Below are positions 24,996 to 35,886 of a stretch of DNA of 64,000 nt, in pieces; position 1 is the first letter of the stretch, and each line of letters begins with the position of its first letter. The notes beneath the pieces are model-generated. The model was not told where the DNA came from, made no database searches, and worked only from the letters and a program-made list of their open reading frames with translations. The position numbers and the translations under genes are program-made. Source of the DNA: Rhizopus arrhizus (lineage: Eukaryota; Mucoromycota; Mucoromycetes; Mucorales; Rhizopodaceae). The stretch is taken from the NCBI GenBank assembly GCA_024220505.1, contig JAKZZE010000015.1:372001-436000 (forward strand), given 5' to 3'.

Positions 24996-26067
24996 ATTCA
25001 CATGCTGACCTTGTTACAATAGGTGCAATTAAAAGATACAAAATCTTCTTCTGGTACATTTGTTAACCATGTGAGATTAAGCCCAGCAAACCAAGAGAGC
25101 AGAGCAGCAGAGATAAGGGATGGTGATTTAATACAACTTGGTGTTGATTATCAAGGAGGATATGAAGAAATCTATCGTTCGGTCAAGATGCGATTCGAAA
25201 TCAATCGTCAATCACAAACCAAGCAAAGTTCGTATTCGATATCAGCCTTTAATAATTTACGTAACATTACAAGTAACAAACAACAGCTGACAACATCATC
25301 TGATGTTGAAGAGTGTTGTATTTGTTTATATGCCCTGGCTCCATTTCAAGCACTTTTTGTTGCTCCCTGCTCCCACACGTATCACTTTAAATGCATTCGT
25401 CCATTATTTGACAGTTATCCGGGATTTCAGTGTCCTGTCTGTCGTACATATTCTGACTTGGAAGCAAGTGTCGCTATGGAAACAGAAGAAGTGATTGAAA
25501 AATTCGGCTTGAAAAGTTCACATGATAATCACCATTTATCCTCAGAAGAAGAGTCGGAAGATGAAATATTACATCCACTGCCATCTCAAGTCATCCTGAG
25601 TGATCCACCACTGTCAACCACCCTGGTCGCTTGTACAAATAGTCTGTCAGGTATCATGCCACAATCAGCTGCAAGTGACGTAGAAGGTAAGGGAGTGATG
25701 ATGCAAAACAAAAATTTTGGTTGTTAGTATTAAAATAGTAATTATATCAGATGTAGAAGATCATCATCGGGTCAATCCAAGTACAAGTGCCTCTGCGGAA
25801 CAAAGACAAAAAGCACCAAAATACAATGGAAACTTTGTTGAAAAAATCAAGATGGCCTTCTTAAATGAAAAGCGTAAATCAACGTTTAGTAAAAAACGTA
25901 TGAACAGTAACGGAACAAGTGGCAGTAGCAGTGATGAACTGGATAGATCCGATACTTTTTTTGATTTATCTAATCATCCTCTCACTCATACCCTCTCTCG
26001 TCAATCAACTCATAATAATAATCTTGCTGGCATTGTCGAAGAGATCACATCAAACCTCTCACACTAA
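24644..26067 (+). CDS. FHA-RING E3 ubiquitin ligase (Dma1/Dma2-like)
   Basis: Predicted 426 residues; exons 24644-24943, 25023-25686 and 25751-26067. An FHA domain (about 35-145) shows I-G-R-F, S-R-S-H-C-E-I-W and S-S-G-T-F-V-N, the phosphothreonine-binding signatures. A C3HC4-type RING follows (about 199-245: C-C-I-C-L...P-C-S-H-T-Y-H-F-K-C-I...C-P-V-C-R). FHA then RING is the arrangement of fungal Dma proteins (related to CHFR/RNF8), which act in spindle checkpoint and septation control. About 180 residues of acidic and Ser-rich tail follow the RING, longer than in typical Dma1. A second in-frame ATG at 24668 could be the real start. Intron 1 contains a pure T run of about 36. Confidence 0.88.
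24957..24992 (+). repeat. Poly(T) run inside an intron
   Basis: About 36 consecutive T in intron 1 of the FHA-RING gene, close to its 3' splice site. It could serve as an extended pyrimidine tract or be the complement of a retroposed A tail. No flanking duplication was seen. Confidence 0.85.
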
Positions 26068-26192
26068 TCAAAATCTATTACTCTAATATTTCTATCTCAT
26101 AACCGGAGTATAAAATAAAAACTTGTACCTATTTCAAAAATTAGAGATGCCCCTGCCACACACATGCTTCTTTTTTTTATTAACCAAAGCAA

Positions 26193-28625
26193 ATGACAGA
26201 CTTGATTGAGTTGATGAATAAACTTCAAACCGTAGCTGCCTCGGTTGGAGCAGAAAATTCTCTTGATTTACCACTGATCATCGTTGTCGGTTCCCAATCT
26301 TCTGGTAAATCCTCTGTCTTGGAAACATTTGTTCAGCGCGACTTTTTACCGCGAGGAAGTGGCATCGTCACCCGAAGACCACTTGTGCTTCAATTAGTAA
26401 CGCTTCAACAACCTTCTGCTTTGGAATATGGTGAGTTTTTGCACATCAAGGATAAAAAATTTTATGAATTCAGCGAGATCCGTCAAGAGATTGAACGCGA
26501 AACAAGTCGTTTGGCAGGTGCCAACAAGGGTATCTCAAAAATGCCTATTCATCTTCGAATCTATTCGCCCAAAGTACTCAACTTGACCCTCGTGGATTTA
26601 CCTGGTTTGACAAAGGTTAGAAACCAAAAAAAGGAGAGTGTTACAGAGATGCTTACTATTATTTTTTTTTAATTAAATAGATCCCTATTGGTATGCCTAC
26701 ATCCATCTCATTTGTTGACATATATAACATGTTGTTTTCATTTAGGTGATCAACCAATAGATATAGAAAAGCAAATCCGTAGTCTAGTAATGGATTATAC
26801 TTCCAATCCAAACAGTATCATCCTGGCTGTATCACCCGCTAATGCAGATTTAGTCAACTCGGATAGTTTGAAGATTGCTCGACAAGTGGATCCAGAAGGT
26901 AAAAGGACAATTGGTGTATTGACAAAGCTGGATTTGATGGATGCAGGCACAAATGCATTGGATATTCTATCAGGAAAGTCATATCCTCTCAAGCTAGGGT
27001 TTATTGGTGTTGTCAATCGAAGCCAACAGGACATCTTAACAAACAAACCTATGTCCTTGGCACTTGAAGCCGAAGCTCAGTTTTTTATGCAACATCCAGC
27101 TTATCGTAGCATTTCTTCTCGATGTGGGACACGATACTTGAATAAACAGTTGAATAAGGTATTTAAAAATAAAGAAAGAAAAGAGAGAGAGAGAGAACTT
27201 AAGGATTTTTGATGTGTGTTAGATCTTATTAATACACATTAAAGAGAAATTACCTGAACTCAGAACTAGACTAGGATCACTCATCAGTCAAAAACAACAA
27301 GAATTGGCACAATATGGAGAATCGAGTAGAGCAACAGAACCTATTGAAAGAGGCCCACTTGTTCTTAGATTATTAACCAAATTCGCTAATGATTTTATTG
27401 CTGCTATTGATGGAACATTACCAGAGATGTCTACCAAAGAATTGTAATAGGAATATATATTCACAATTGATGAGCTAAACTTTCTTTTTTGATAGGTGTG
27501 GTGGTGCACGCATCTATCACATCTTCAACAATATATTTAAGCAAACCTTAGACGTTATACCCCCCTGTTCCAATCTAAGTGATCATGATATCCGCACTGC
27601 TATTCGAAACTCAACTGGCCCTCGTCCATCACTTTTTGTACCTGAACTAGCTTTTGATTTATTAGTAAGGCCTCAAATTAAGTTATTGGAAGTCCCTAGT
27701 TTAAAATGTGTAGAAATGGTCTATGAAGAATTAATGAAACTTTGCCATCATTCAGACACAATAGTAATATACTTTTTCTTTTTTACACATGCATTGCTAA
27801 TACGTCTATGTAGGAACTGTTAAGATACCCACGACTTCATCAGAAATTATCAGAAGTTGTTTCAGAATTATTAAGAGAAAGATTGGGACCTACAGTGACT
27901 TATATCGAGAGTTTGATTGCTATCGAAAGAGCTTATATCAACACAAATCACCCTGATTTCTTAGGAGCAGCCGGAGCCATGGCTAACTTGGAGCAGGAGG
28001 CGAGAAAAAAGAAAAAATCAGAAGCCCTGAGACGTAAACAATTTGTGGAAATGAAGCAAAAAGCTGAATTAGTCAATGAGACATCAAGACAGCAACAAGA
28101 AACTGCCACAAAAGAATCCTTGCTAAGTTATTTTTTTGGTGGAGCAAATAATGATGAAAAATCAACAGTGGGGTTGCAAGAGATGATGACAAAAGCTCAA
28201 TATGCACCGTTCATGTCTGTGAACAGCTTGATGCAAAATGAAATGATTAAAAAATTGGAACAAACATCATTGGATGATGAAGTGGCAACTGATAGAGAAG
28301 AATTAGAAACACAATTGATCCGTAAGACTTGAAACATCTGTGATTTGCTTATACTCATTTTATTCTCTCAGGTACTTTAATCACGAGCTATTTTAACATC
28401 GTCAGAAAGAATATCCAAGACTTGGTTCCTAAATCGATTATGCATCTATTGGTCAATCATTCTCGGGAATCGGTACAAAATAGACTTGTCTCAGCCTTAT
28501 ACAAAGAAGATAAATTTAATGAGTTATTACAAGAAGATGAAACAATCGCAAACGAAAGAGAAAAATGTAAAGATATGCTAAATGTGTACAAGCAAGCGTT
28601 TGAACTTATTAAGAATTCAATGTAA
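26193..28625 (+). CDS. VPS1: Dynamin-like GTPase Vps1
   Basis: Large GTPase that pinches membranes in vacuolar sorting, endocytosis and peroxisome division. Predicted 698 residues from exons 26193-26615, 26681-26690, 26746-27158, 27223-27443, 27496-27763, 27814-28321 and 28372-28625. G motifs are G-S-Q-S-S-G-K-S-S (about 33-41), the switch G-I-V-T-R-R-P, D-L-P-G (about 135) and T-K-L-D. The stretch [16 protein letters not shown] followed by [12 protein letters not shown] fits Vps1 better than Dnm1. The C-terminal GTPase effector domain is complete ([12 protein letters not shown]). There is no PH or Pro-rich domain. The second exon is only 10 nt, coding I-P-I-G of the conserved P-V-G-D-Q-P loop. 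Confidence 0.93.
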
Positions 28626-28689
28626 TAATAATTAAGCCTAAAGAAATAAAATAACACTGAAATGATCATATTCCTCCTTTTTCATTTAA

Positions 28690-29747
28690 TAACAGTCGCA
28701 ATACATTGTTCCAAAGAAAACAGTTGCCATCTGCACACGCAAGCCACAGTTGGCATGTACCTCATTCTATTTGGTAAGTGATGCACTGTAGGCAGCTTAT
28801 TTCGAGTATCGCTTTACGATCAAAGCCATATCAACAAAAGGAAATCTTATTTAGATTAAGTATTTGGCAGAATTGATGAAAAGGCTTTACTTGTAAAGAA
28901 ATCAGATGATGTCTTGGCTGATGGGAGGATGGACCTGGCTGCCCACTGTCTCAAGGATTTATCAACTGCTTTACCATCCACTACGCAGTTGGGTGCTATC
29001 GTGGAAGGCAAATATCCTGATGACGCATTTGTTTTGAATGGAAATAATGAGGAGAACATTAAAGACTTTAATAACAGGATTTGTGATTGGCACAGGCTCA
29101 GAAAGCAAAGTTGCTCAATTAAAGCAAGGATAGCCTCATTTGGAATTTGTTGACCTGGCAAGTACAAAAAGAAAATTTATTTTATTGTGAAGTTAATAAC
29201 TATATAAAATAGAGAGGTAGTTTATTGGATTTAAAGAATTGAAATCCTGAAAAATTAAATCTCGATTGGTTAGTGACACTCCCTTTGCTGGCCTCGATGA
29301 TAAAAATGGACTCTTTAGTGATACTATGTTGGCTGTTGTCGGGTTTGTTCGACTGAATTCAGGTGACTGTATCTCGCACAGACTATCTCTTTCAGATTAT
29401 GTGCCATATCTCAAGACGCACGAGGTATCGAATACAGAGAAAGTGATTAGGAAACATTGGTCTTTAGAGGGCCATTCCATCATGAAAACACAAGTATCAT
29501 TTTCCAGGCCGAACTTTCCTTGATACGCATATTAAAAGGTGGTTATAATGTTCCTATGGATGTCGATACAACTTACAAGATGATACTTTTTGATCGCACG
29601 GTACAGTGACTGGCATAGATGGGCAACAGGCAGTAGAGTACAGGCAAACTTGAAGGCACTCACCTAAAGCAGCCAAAGGAAGCGTTGGCAGAGCAATTGA
29701 GTCGATTGGCTGTAAAAAGAAATATAGCCAAGTTCGGGCATGAATAA
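28690..29747 (+). pseudogene. Decayed porphobilinogen deaminase (HMBS/HEM3) copy
   Basis: Fragments in several frames line up in order with hydroxymethylbilane synthase, the heme-pathway enzyme that links four porphobilinogens. Visible pieces are the N-terminal T-R-K-x-Q-L-A and K-A-I-S-T-K-G (28711-28851), D-G-R-M-D-L-A-A-H-C-L-K-D-L (about 28917-28960), L-G-A-I-V-E-G-K-Y-P-D-D-A, the substrate-binding I-G-T-G-S region (about 29076), P-H-L-E-F-V-D, a damaged A-V-G-Q-G-A region (about 29320) and L-I-R-I-L-K-G-G-Y-N-V-P near 29533. Disruptions include stops at 28789 and 28852 and several frame changes. No clear intron remains except possibly near 29180-29210. A functional copy is expected elsewhere. 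Confidence 0.85.
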
Positions 29748-30385
29748 TATGTTTTGGTTTGTTGTAATAAAAAATTAAGAGAGCTTTACAAGCGATCATT
29801 CCCCTCCCTCCCCCTTTTTTTTTCTTACTTTAAAAGCAAGCCAATGGTATAAACGGGACCTTGAGCTTATACGGAATTATGTGCGCTGATAACTGCTTTC
29901 AAATGTAACGTCAATTGTGTAAACCTGAGATTCAAGTGTACATGCAAGCACATAAAGAAGGCAATTCTAAAAATACGTAACAGATATGCATTACAACAAT
30001 GTATGCAGTGTACTGTTCACAAGAAAGTGAACAAAATCCTATTTTGTATATTGACAGCTCTAAACAGCCAAAGTAAAATAAAAGTCAGGCCATTTTTTTG
30101 AAATTGAGCGTGAAGATAAGGAATACATCATACAATCAGTAATTACTATGACAAATGATAAATAATAATAATAGTAATACTATTCTATCTTTATCAAAGT
30201 TTTTGATCAAGCACAACTACATCAACAAACTTTTCTCCATTCAATCGCAGAATTAAACAGGTCAAATCGATGCTTGATGATTTATGAATCATTACAAACT
30301 GAGACTACCAATGATCAAATATGAAGAGTTACGACAAAATGTTATTTATTAGAATAAATAAAAAAAAAGTATATTTGCAAGTTAT
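29748..30385. other. Intergenic, nothing recognised
   Basis: About 640 AT-rich bases between the HMBS pseudogene and the RecQ stop. A C/T run lies near 29801-29825. No gene, repeat array or RNA gene was identified. Confidence 0.6.
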
Positions 30386-33128
30386 TTAGCTTCGATTGTA
30401 AGTCAAAGTAGAGGAAGCAACAAAAGTAGCCGTGTAACTCCTTGAAGTTGAATTAGTTCTTGCCGGACTGTTTCCCTATTTTTAAGGTTATGAACAAAGA
30501 CATGCTTGTATAACGATGGACTTACGTTGGACGAAAAACTTAATAAGACCGTATGATTTCCTCTCAAGAGCGATTCAAACTTTGAGCTCGTCTAAAAAAG
30601 AAAAATGTTGGTATGCATTACCACGTGTAAATGTACTTCTATATTTTACCACAACAAAAGAAACTGGGAAACCAGCACTGTTACACTCAGATTTTACAGC
30701 AATAATATCGTCTGCCACCATCGCTTTTAGCAATCGATCGACATCTATCTTTGATATAGATTTACCAGCACCATATCCTTGCAATTGATCATATTGATGT
30801 TCTATAATACGTTTCAATTTAGATCCTCTAAATACATCACCCAGTTGAGACAAAGTGATGCGATCAGGATGAATTTGCTGTAGTAAGCGTGCCATTTGTT
30901 GAGCCTCGGTCGACATGTTCTTGAGAAAACTAGTCGAGTGTTGATTGGCTACACAGTTATCACACATCTTTTGGCAGTGAACAGGATTGAACCTTTCACC
31001 AAAGTAACTCAAGATCTGTTTTCGCCGGCAGTCAGCTTTATTATCACAGTATCGCATCATCGTGTTCAGGTTATCTCTCTGCCGCTGCTTTTGTTGCCAG
31101 CTACCTTCACCTTGATCAATCAAAAAGTTGTGTGTACGCATATCTGAGAAAGAATAATAGAGACGGCAAATGGCTGGAAGTCCGTCGCGTCCAGCACGAC
31201 CTGTTTCCTGGTAATAACCTTCCAGAGAGGAGGGCATCGAAAAGTGCACAACATAGCGAACATCTGGTTTATCAATTCCCATACCAAACGCGATCGTAGC
31301 TACAATCACACGTATTTTGCCTGTTTGCCATTCACTTTGTACTTCACTACGTTCACTTGATGTCATCTTTCCATGATAGTGCTTTGTAGATACACCGTAT
31401 GTAGTTCTTAGAGCCTCGGCAACTTGTTCACAATCCTTTCTAGAGATACAGTAAATGATACCAGATTCAGTATAATGCTGCTTGATGAACTCATTGATAT
31501 CGACTAAATGATTGCGCTTGCCTTTTCTTTCTATTATTTCATATCTGTCATGATCATTTTTGTTAGAGAATACAGTGACTATTCCTATTGTTTAAACTTA
31601 CACTAGATTTCTTCTATTGAAACTTTGTTTTAATATCTTACAATTTTTCATACTCAAATTATGTATCACATCCTTTTGTACAGCATCATTTGCAGTAGCA
31701 GTTAGTGCCATGATGGGCACATTTGGATATATGTTTCTCAATGATCCCAACTGTTTATAATCAGGTCTAAAATCATGTCCCCACTGTGAGACACAGTGGG
31801 CTTCATCAATCACAAATCTGGCTAATTTATTTCGTCGATGCAGACTGTCCATGACGTTTCTTAACTGATCTGATTTGCTCATCAATTCTGGGGTAATGTA
31901 AAGCAGTTGAAGTGTAGGTGTGTCTTGATAGAGATTATTATAAATCCATTTTTTTTGCTCTGCGGTAACCGAACTGTTCAGCATACCAGCCGCAATGCCT
32001 CTTCCCTTGACCAACTGTTCGACTTGATCCTGCATTAACGACAGAAGCGGAGAAACAACAAAGGTGACACCTTGCGTCTTGTATCTTTGAATAATCGCTG
32101 GTAATTGATAACATAAACTTTTACCACCTCCTGTTGGCATCAACACAAAAACATCATCGCCATTCAAGGTTGTATTGATCGCCTCTAGTTGATTTGGTCT
32201 AAATTCAGACAACTTGAAATTTTGAATAAGCGCCTTTTTAACATCTCGAGACCAAGGAAATGTGGGTTCAGTAACAGGTGCTGGGATAGGTGTATTGATG
32301 ATTGGTATAAGGGGTATATGCGGCTTGACCGGATTTCTGAAAAAAGGGGACGTGACTTGATTCTCTGTTTGTTCTGTAAATAAAACTGGCTCTGTGGTTG
32401 TTGCAAGTGTATTACTACTATTATTAATTGGTAGATTATTTTTGTATGTTGATAGTTTTTGTTCGAGTTGTTCAATTTTTTGAACTAATTCTCTTCTTTC
32501 TTTCATAAGTGCATCTTGTTCTGTTTTAGACAAACTGCCCATTCCATCAAGAATGAGGTTACTTATCTGATTACGCTTATCTTCCAATGTTTTCAATTCG
32601 GCTGTTATAAGCTGTTCGTTTTCTTCTGGTGGTGTTTCTTCTTCTACTAATCCAAAATCATCATCAAAGTCAATAGGACCTTGTTCGATTGTCATGACAT
32701 CTTCACTAAAGCTACTATTCTGCTTCGAGTCTAATTTGGGCCGTTTAGTCTGACTATCTGTGAGATCAATGTATTCGGTATCTTCTGCTTCTCGCTTTGA
32801 TCCAGAGTTTATTCTTCCAAGTCCAGTAGGTTCAGGACTATTATATACTTTTTGTCCAGATTTATTAAAGGAAGTTGAATAGGTAAAATTAGGTGGTTGA
32901 TACTCTGGAGTACTCTTATTGTTGTTGCTACTATTTGTTTCTAATGCTATAATGATATTGATATATATGGGAATTATTTGATATGTAAGTTTATTGTGTA
33001 CCTTGTATTCTGGTAATTTGCCTTTGTTCTATGACAGCTTTGTATTTCTTTATATATCCTGTTACAATTTTTGGTTTTATCGAGTTATTAAACCATTCTA
33101 GTTGTTCTTTATAATTAGTTCTTGTCAT
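30386..33128 (-). CDS. RecQ-family DNA helicase (BLM/Sgs1 type)
   Basis: ATP-dependent 3'-5' helicase for recombination and replication-fork repair. Predicted 840 residues; minus-strand exons 33128-33002, 32946-31602, 31544-30650, 30591-30526 and 30475-30386. The N-terminus (about 1-290) is acidic with a coiled coil. The helicase core has F-R-P-N-Q-L-E-A-I-N, M-P-T-G-G-G-K-S (about 310), D-E-A-H-C-V-S-Q-W-G-H-D-F-R-P-D-Y and Y-Y-Q-E-T-G-R-A-G-R-D-G. A zinc-binding C-x-R-R...C-x3-C-x2-C and a winged-helix RQC follow. Core wording (D-V-F-V-L-M-P-T) is Sgs1/BLM-like. No HRDC domain is seen. Exon 3 could read through to a stop at 30575, but splicing restores the K-F-E-S-L-L-R-G-N RQC ending. Divergent from LSM1, 196 bases apart. 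Confidence 0.9.
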
Positions 33129-33324
33129 TATTCATTATTTGTTGTCCTCAGTAATTAAATTATGAAAAAAAAAAAAATACGTAGTAATTTTTTTTTTTTT
33201 TATTGAACTTTCTGCTACCTTTTTGGCGTTAAATATTTTTGAAACCCAGGTAAAGGTCACTTATTCCAAGCTCAGTTAAACACGAAAAATAAACATTTTT
33301 TCTTTTACATACTGTATACATATA
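33129..33324. promoter_or_regulatory. Shared divergent promoter region of RecQ and LSM1
   Basis: Only 196 bases separate the RecQ ATG (-) from the LSM1 ATG (+). The region contains A and T runs at about 33164-33202 and a CATATAATGG context at the LSM1 start. Both promoters must overlap here or extend into the genes. Confidence 0.5.
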
Positions 33325-33914
33325 ATGGAGATCACTAATGGACCATTCTTTACTACATCAACTGGCCTTATAGACAGTATTGACAGTATGTGAATCATAT
33401 ATAAAAATGACTTGCTTTTATGACATTAGAAACAAAAAATAGAAAAGCTCATGGTTGTTTTAAGAGATGGACGTAAACTGATTGGTACTTTGAGATCTTT
33501 TGATCAGTTTGGTAATATAGAAGAAAAAGAAAACAGCATCTTTCTTGAAAAGACAAGAATAACAATCTCGTAAAACAGCTAATTTAGTGTTGCAAGATAC
33601 TATTGAACGTATTTATGTTGGACAGTGTTATGGTGATATTCCAAGAGGTATATTCTTAATTCGTGGTGAGAATGTTGTTTTACTTGGCGAAATTGTAAAC
33701 GAATGCAATAAGAATAAAGCAAATTGGTATTAACTGTATGATTTAGGATTTGGATAAAGAAGATCAAATCAATTTAAGGCAAGTACCAGTAGAAGAAATA
33801 TTAGCTGCACAAAGGGAAGAAATAGAAGCAAAAGAAAAGGTTGAGAAGATTAAAAGCAGAATATTACATAATCAAGGATTTTGTGTGGATACAAGTCAAA
33901 ATGATCTTTATTAG
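33325..33914 (+). CDS. LSM1: LSM1, U6-like Sm protein of mRNA decay
   Basis: Subunit of the cytoplasmic Lsm1-7/Pat1 ring that binds oligoadenylated mRNA ends and promotes decapping. Predicted 137 residues; exons 33325-33385, 33443-33511, 33579-33694 and 33747-33914. The Sm1 motif [21 protein letters not shown] is followed by R-I-Y-V-G and then Sm2 [18 protein letters not shown]. The [10 protein letters not shown] wording and the C-terminal helix separate LSM1 from LSM8. For intron 1 I chose the acceptor at 33442, because the upstream AG at 33429 breaks the frame. Confidence 0.94.
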
Positions 33915-34176
33915 AAAATATGATAGGGTGTATGTGTGTAAATATTAAAAAGATGCTCTTTTTTTTTTTTTATTTTATTTTATTTGTAGACCAATGATTT
34001 ATCTGTATTTTATACTTCTTTATCAGTGATTTCTGATTGGTAATTTTCTCCATTTACCAATGGTCCTCTTTATATTTTTTTTTTCTTTATCCATTGAATC
34101 GCCGCCCTTTCCCCCTATTCCTCAAGGATAAAAAGCGTCTTGTTCTTTCTTTTTTCTCTTTTTTCATAAAAAAAAA

Positions 34177-35270
34177 ATGAAAGTAGAAGATTTATTAGAG
34201 TCAATAGAAGAATGTACAATAAATTCATTTGTTAATAAGAAAAGACAAAAGGAACCAGTAGATAAGATGTTGGATAAATTAGATGAACTTTTAGAATTAT
34301 CCACACACATTTACTTGGATCTGAATTTCCCTGAAGAACAAGAAGAACATTGTGTTGTTAGTTTTAATGATATGAGGAAAGCCAGTGAGATGACTAGTTC
34401 AATATTACTAAAGCTTGTATCTTGTGAAATTATGTTTAATGACGAACAAGACGATGAACGTATGGAAAGAGCTTCTAGATTATTGGCTCATATGTCTGGT
34501 CGTGGAGGTAACAGAAAAAAAAAATTTTTTTTTTCTTTGGTTAATTTGATTTGTTTATTTACAGCTGCGGGGTCGATCACTCGCACATGGCACATTCCGT
34601 TCCTGAATTCAGATGGAGAAAAAAAGGAAATGAGGTTACAGTTACATGAACCTTGTTATATAGGAAATGACATTGGATTTAAAACATGGGGAGCTGCTCC
34701 TTTGTTAGCAAAGTAAGCATAATAAGCAAAGCAATAATACAGCATAATAACTTGTTGATTAGAAAATTATTACAAGAAAATTTGATACCCCATCTACCTG
34801 AAAGTAAAGTACTTGAATTAGGTGCAGGTACTGGCATGGTTGGTTTAGTATGTGATCAATTAGGTGCCACTAGTGTACATATGACAGATTATCATCCAAG
34901 AGTATTAGAAAATGTAGCTTATAATGTTCGATTGAATCACTCTCAAGCCACTACATCCAAACTTGATTTTATTGAAATAGCCCACAGTGACGATGAACAA
35001 GAGCAATACGATATTGTGATTGCAAGTGATTTGCTTTATGAAATTGAACATGCACAATATCTTCCAGTGGCTGTTGACAAATTAACAAAGAATGAGTTTT
35101 ATTTCATGATACCTTTAAGAGATACACATTGGAAAGAAGTTGAATGCTTTCAAGAAAAGATGAAGTTATTTAATTTTATATTAGTTGATATGCAAGATAT
35201 TCAAGTAGAAGAAGAATTAGAAGGCTTGATTTACTATCGTTATTATTATTACAAACGACAGTCATCATAA
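34177..35270 (+). CDS. EFM-like protein methyltransferase (family 16)
   Basis: Predicted 328-residue S-adenosylmethionine-dependent methyltransferase; exons 34177-34507, 34565-34712 and 34763-35270. The C-terminal Rossmann domain shows V-L-E-L-G-A-G-T-G-M-V-G-L (motif I, about 180-192), an acidic V-H-M-T-D-Y-H strand and D-I-V-I-A-S-D-L-L-Y-E. This is the METTL21/EFM-type Methyltransf_16 pattern, whose members methylate lysines on elongation factors or other proteins. The segment I-G-F-K-T-W-G-A-A before motif I is also characteristic. The N-terminal about 110 residues are helical and acidic, resembling the extension in yeast Efm2. The target is not predictable from sequence. Intron 1 is 57 nt and in frame, so only the loss of a Lys/Phe-rich insert supports its removal. 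Confidence 0.82.
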
Positions 35271-35325
35271 TAAATCATATATAATTGTTGTTTAATTATT
35301 TCTCTATTTTCTTTCTTATCTTTTA

Positions 35326-35812
35326 ATGCCTAAAACACCTCCGCTTCTATTACCAACCAATTGGTCTTTGGACGATAATACTTATAGTGATGTTCATAAG
35401 CCTATTGAAGAAGAAAGTAGTGAGGGCAATAATGAAAATGATTATATGCTTTTGAAACAAGGCGAAGAAAATGATTTTATACAACAACAAAGTCAAATAC
35501 ATAGTGCTACATTATTTCAAAAAGCCGATACTCAACAACACCAACAACAAGAAGAGGAAGAAGAGCATAGTTGGGAAGAGACTATACAAGAACTTCAATC
35601 AGAATTTCAATCTTATATGGAAGAGTATAAACAAATCAAAAAGTAATACTTGTTTCTATTTGTACAGTAAATAACTTTTTTTTTCTTTGTATAGAGATTT
35701 GGATATGAAGAAGAAAGCGCTGTATCTAGAAATTATAGAGCGTAAAGAATACCTTGAACGAAGAGGTGCAGACATTTATCAAAAATGGGATGTATTAAAA
35801 GAATTTATATAA
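35326..35812 (+). CDS. Small acidic coiled-coil protein, unknown
   Basis: Predicted 144 residues; exons 35326-35642 and 35695-35812. I do not recognise the family. The N-terminal half is disordered, with Pro, acidic and Gln-rich (Q-Q-H-Q-Q-Q) segments. The C-terminal half (about 80-144) is predicted helical, E-E-T-I-Q-E-L-Q-S-E-F-Q-S-Y through K-D-L-D-M-K-K-K-A-L-Y-L-E-I-I-E-R-K-E-Y, likely a coiled coil. A 52-nt intron with good sites joins the two halves in frame, which supports a real gene. Only 55 bases follow the methyltransferase stop, and 74 bases separate its stop from that of Qcr2. It may be a small subunit of a larger complex, but that is a guess. Confidence 0.65.
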
Positions 35813-35886
35813 AAAAAATAAAATCTTTTCTCGTCTTTCTTTCTCTCCTTCTAATGTACTTTCTTTTAAATATTCTTTTCGTTTAA

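Noticed and set aside
28856..29167. Open frames around the HMBS relic as a genuine short gene
   Set aside because: Homologous fragments continue in other frames on both sides with stops between them, so it is a relic, not a small intact gene.
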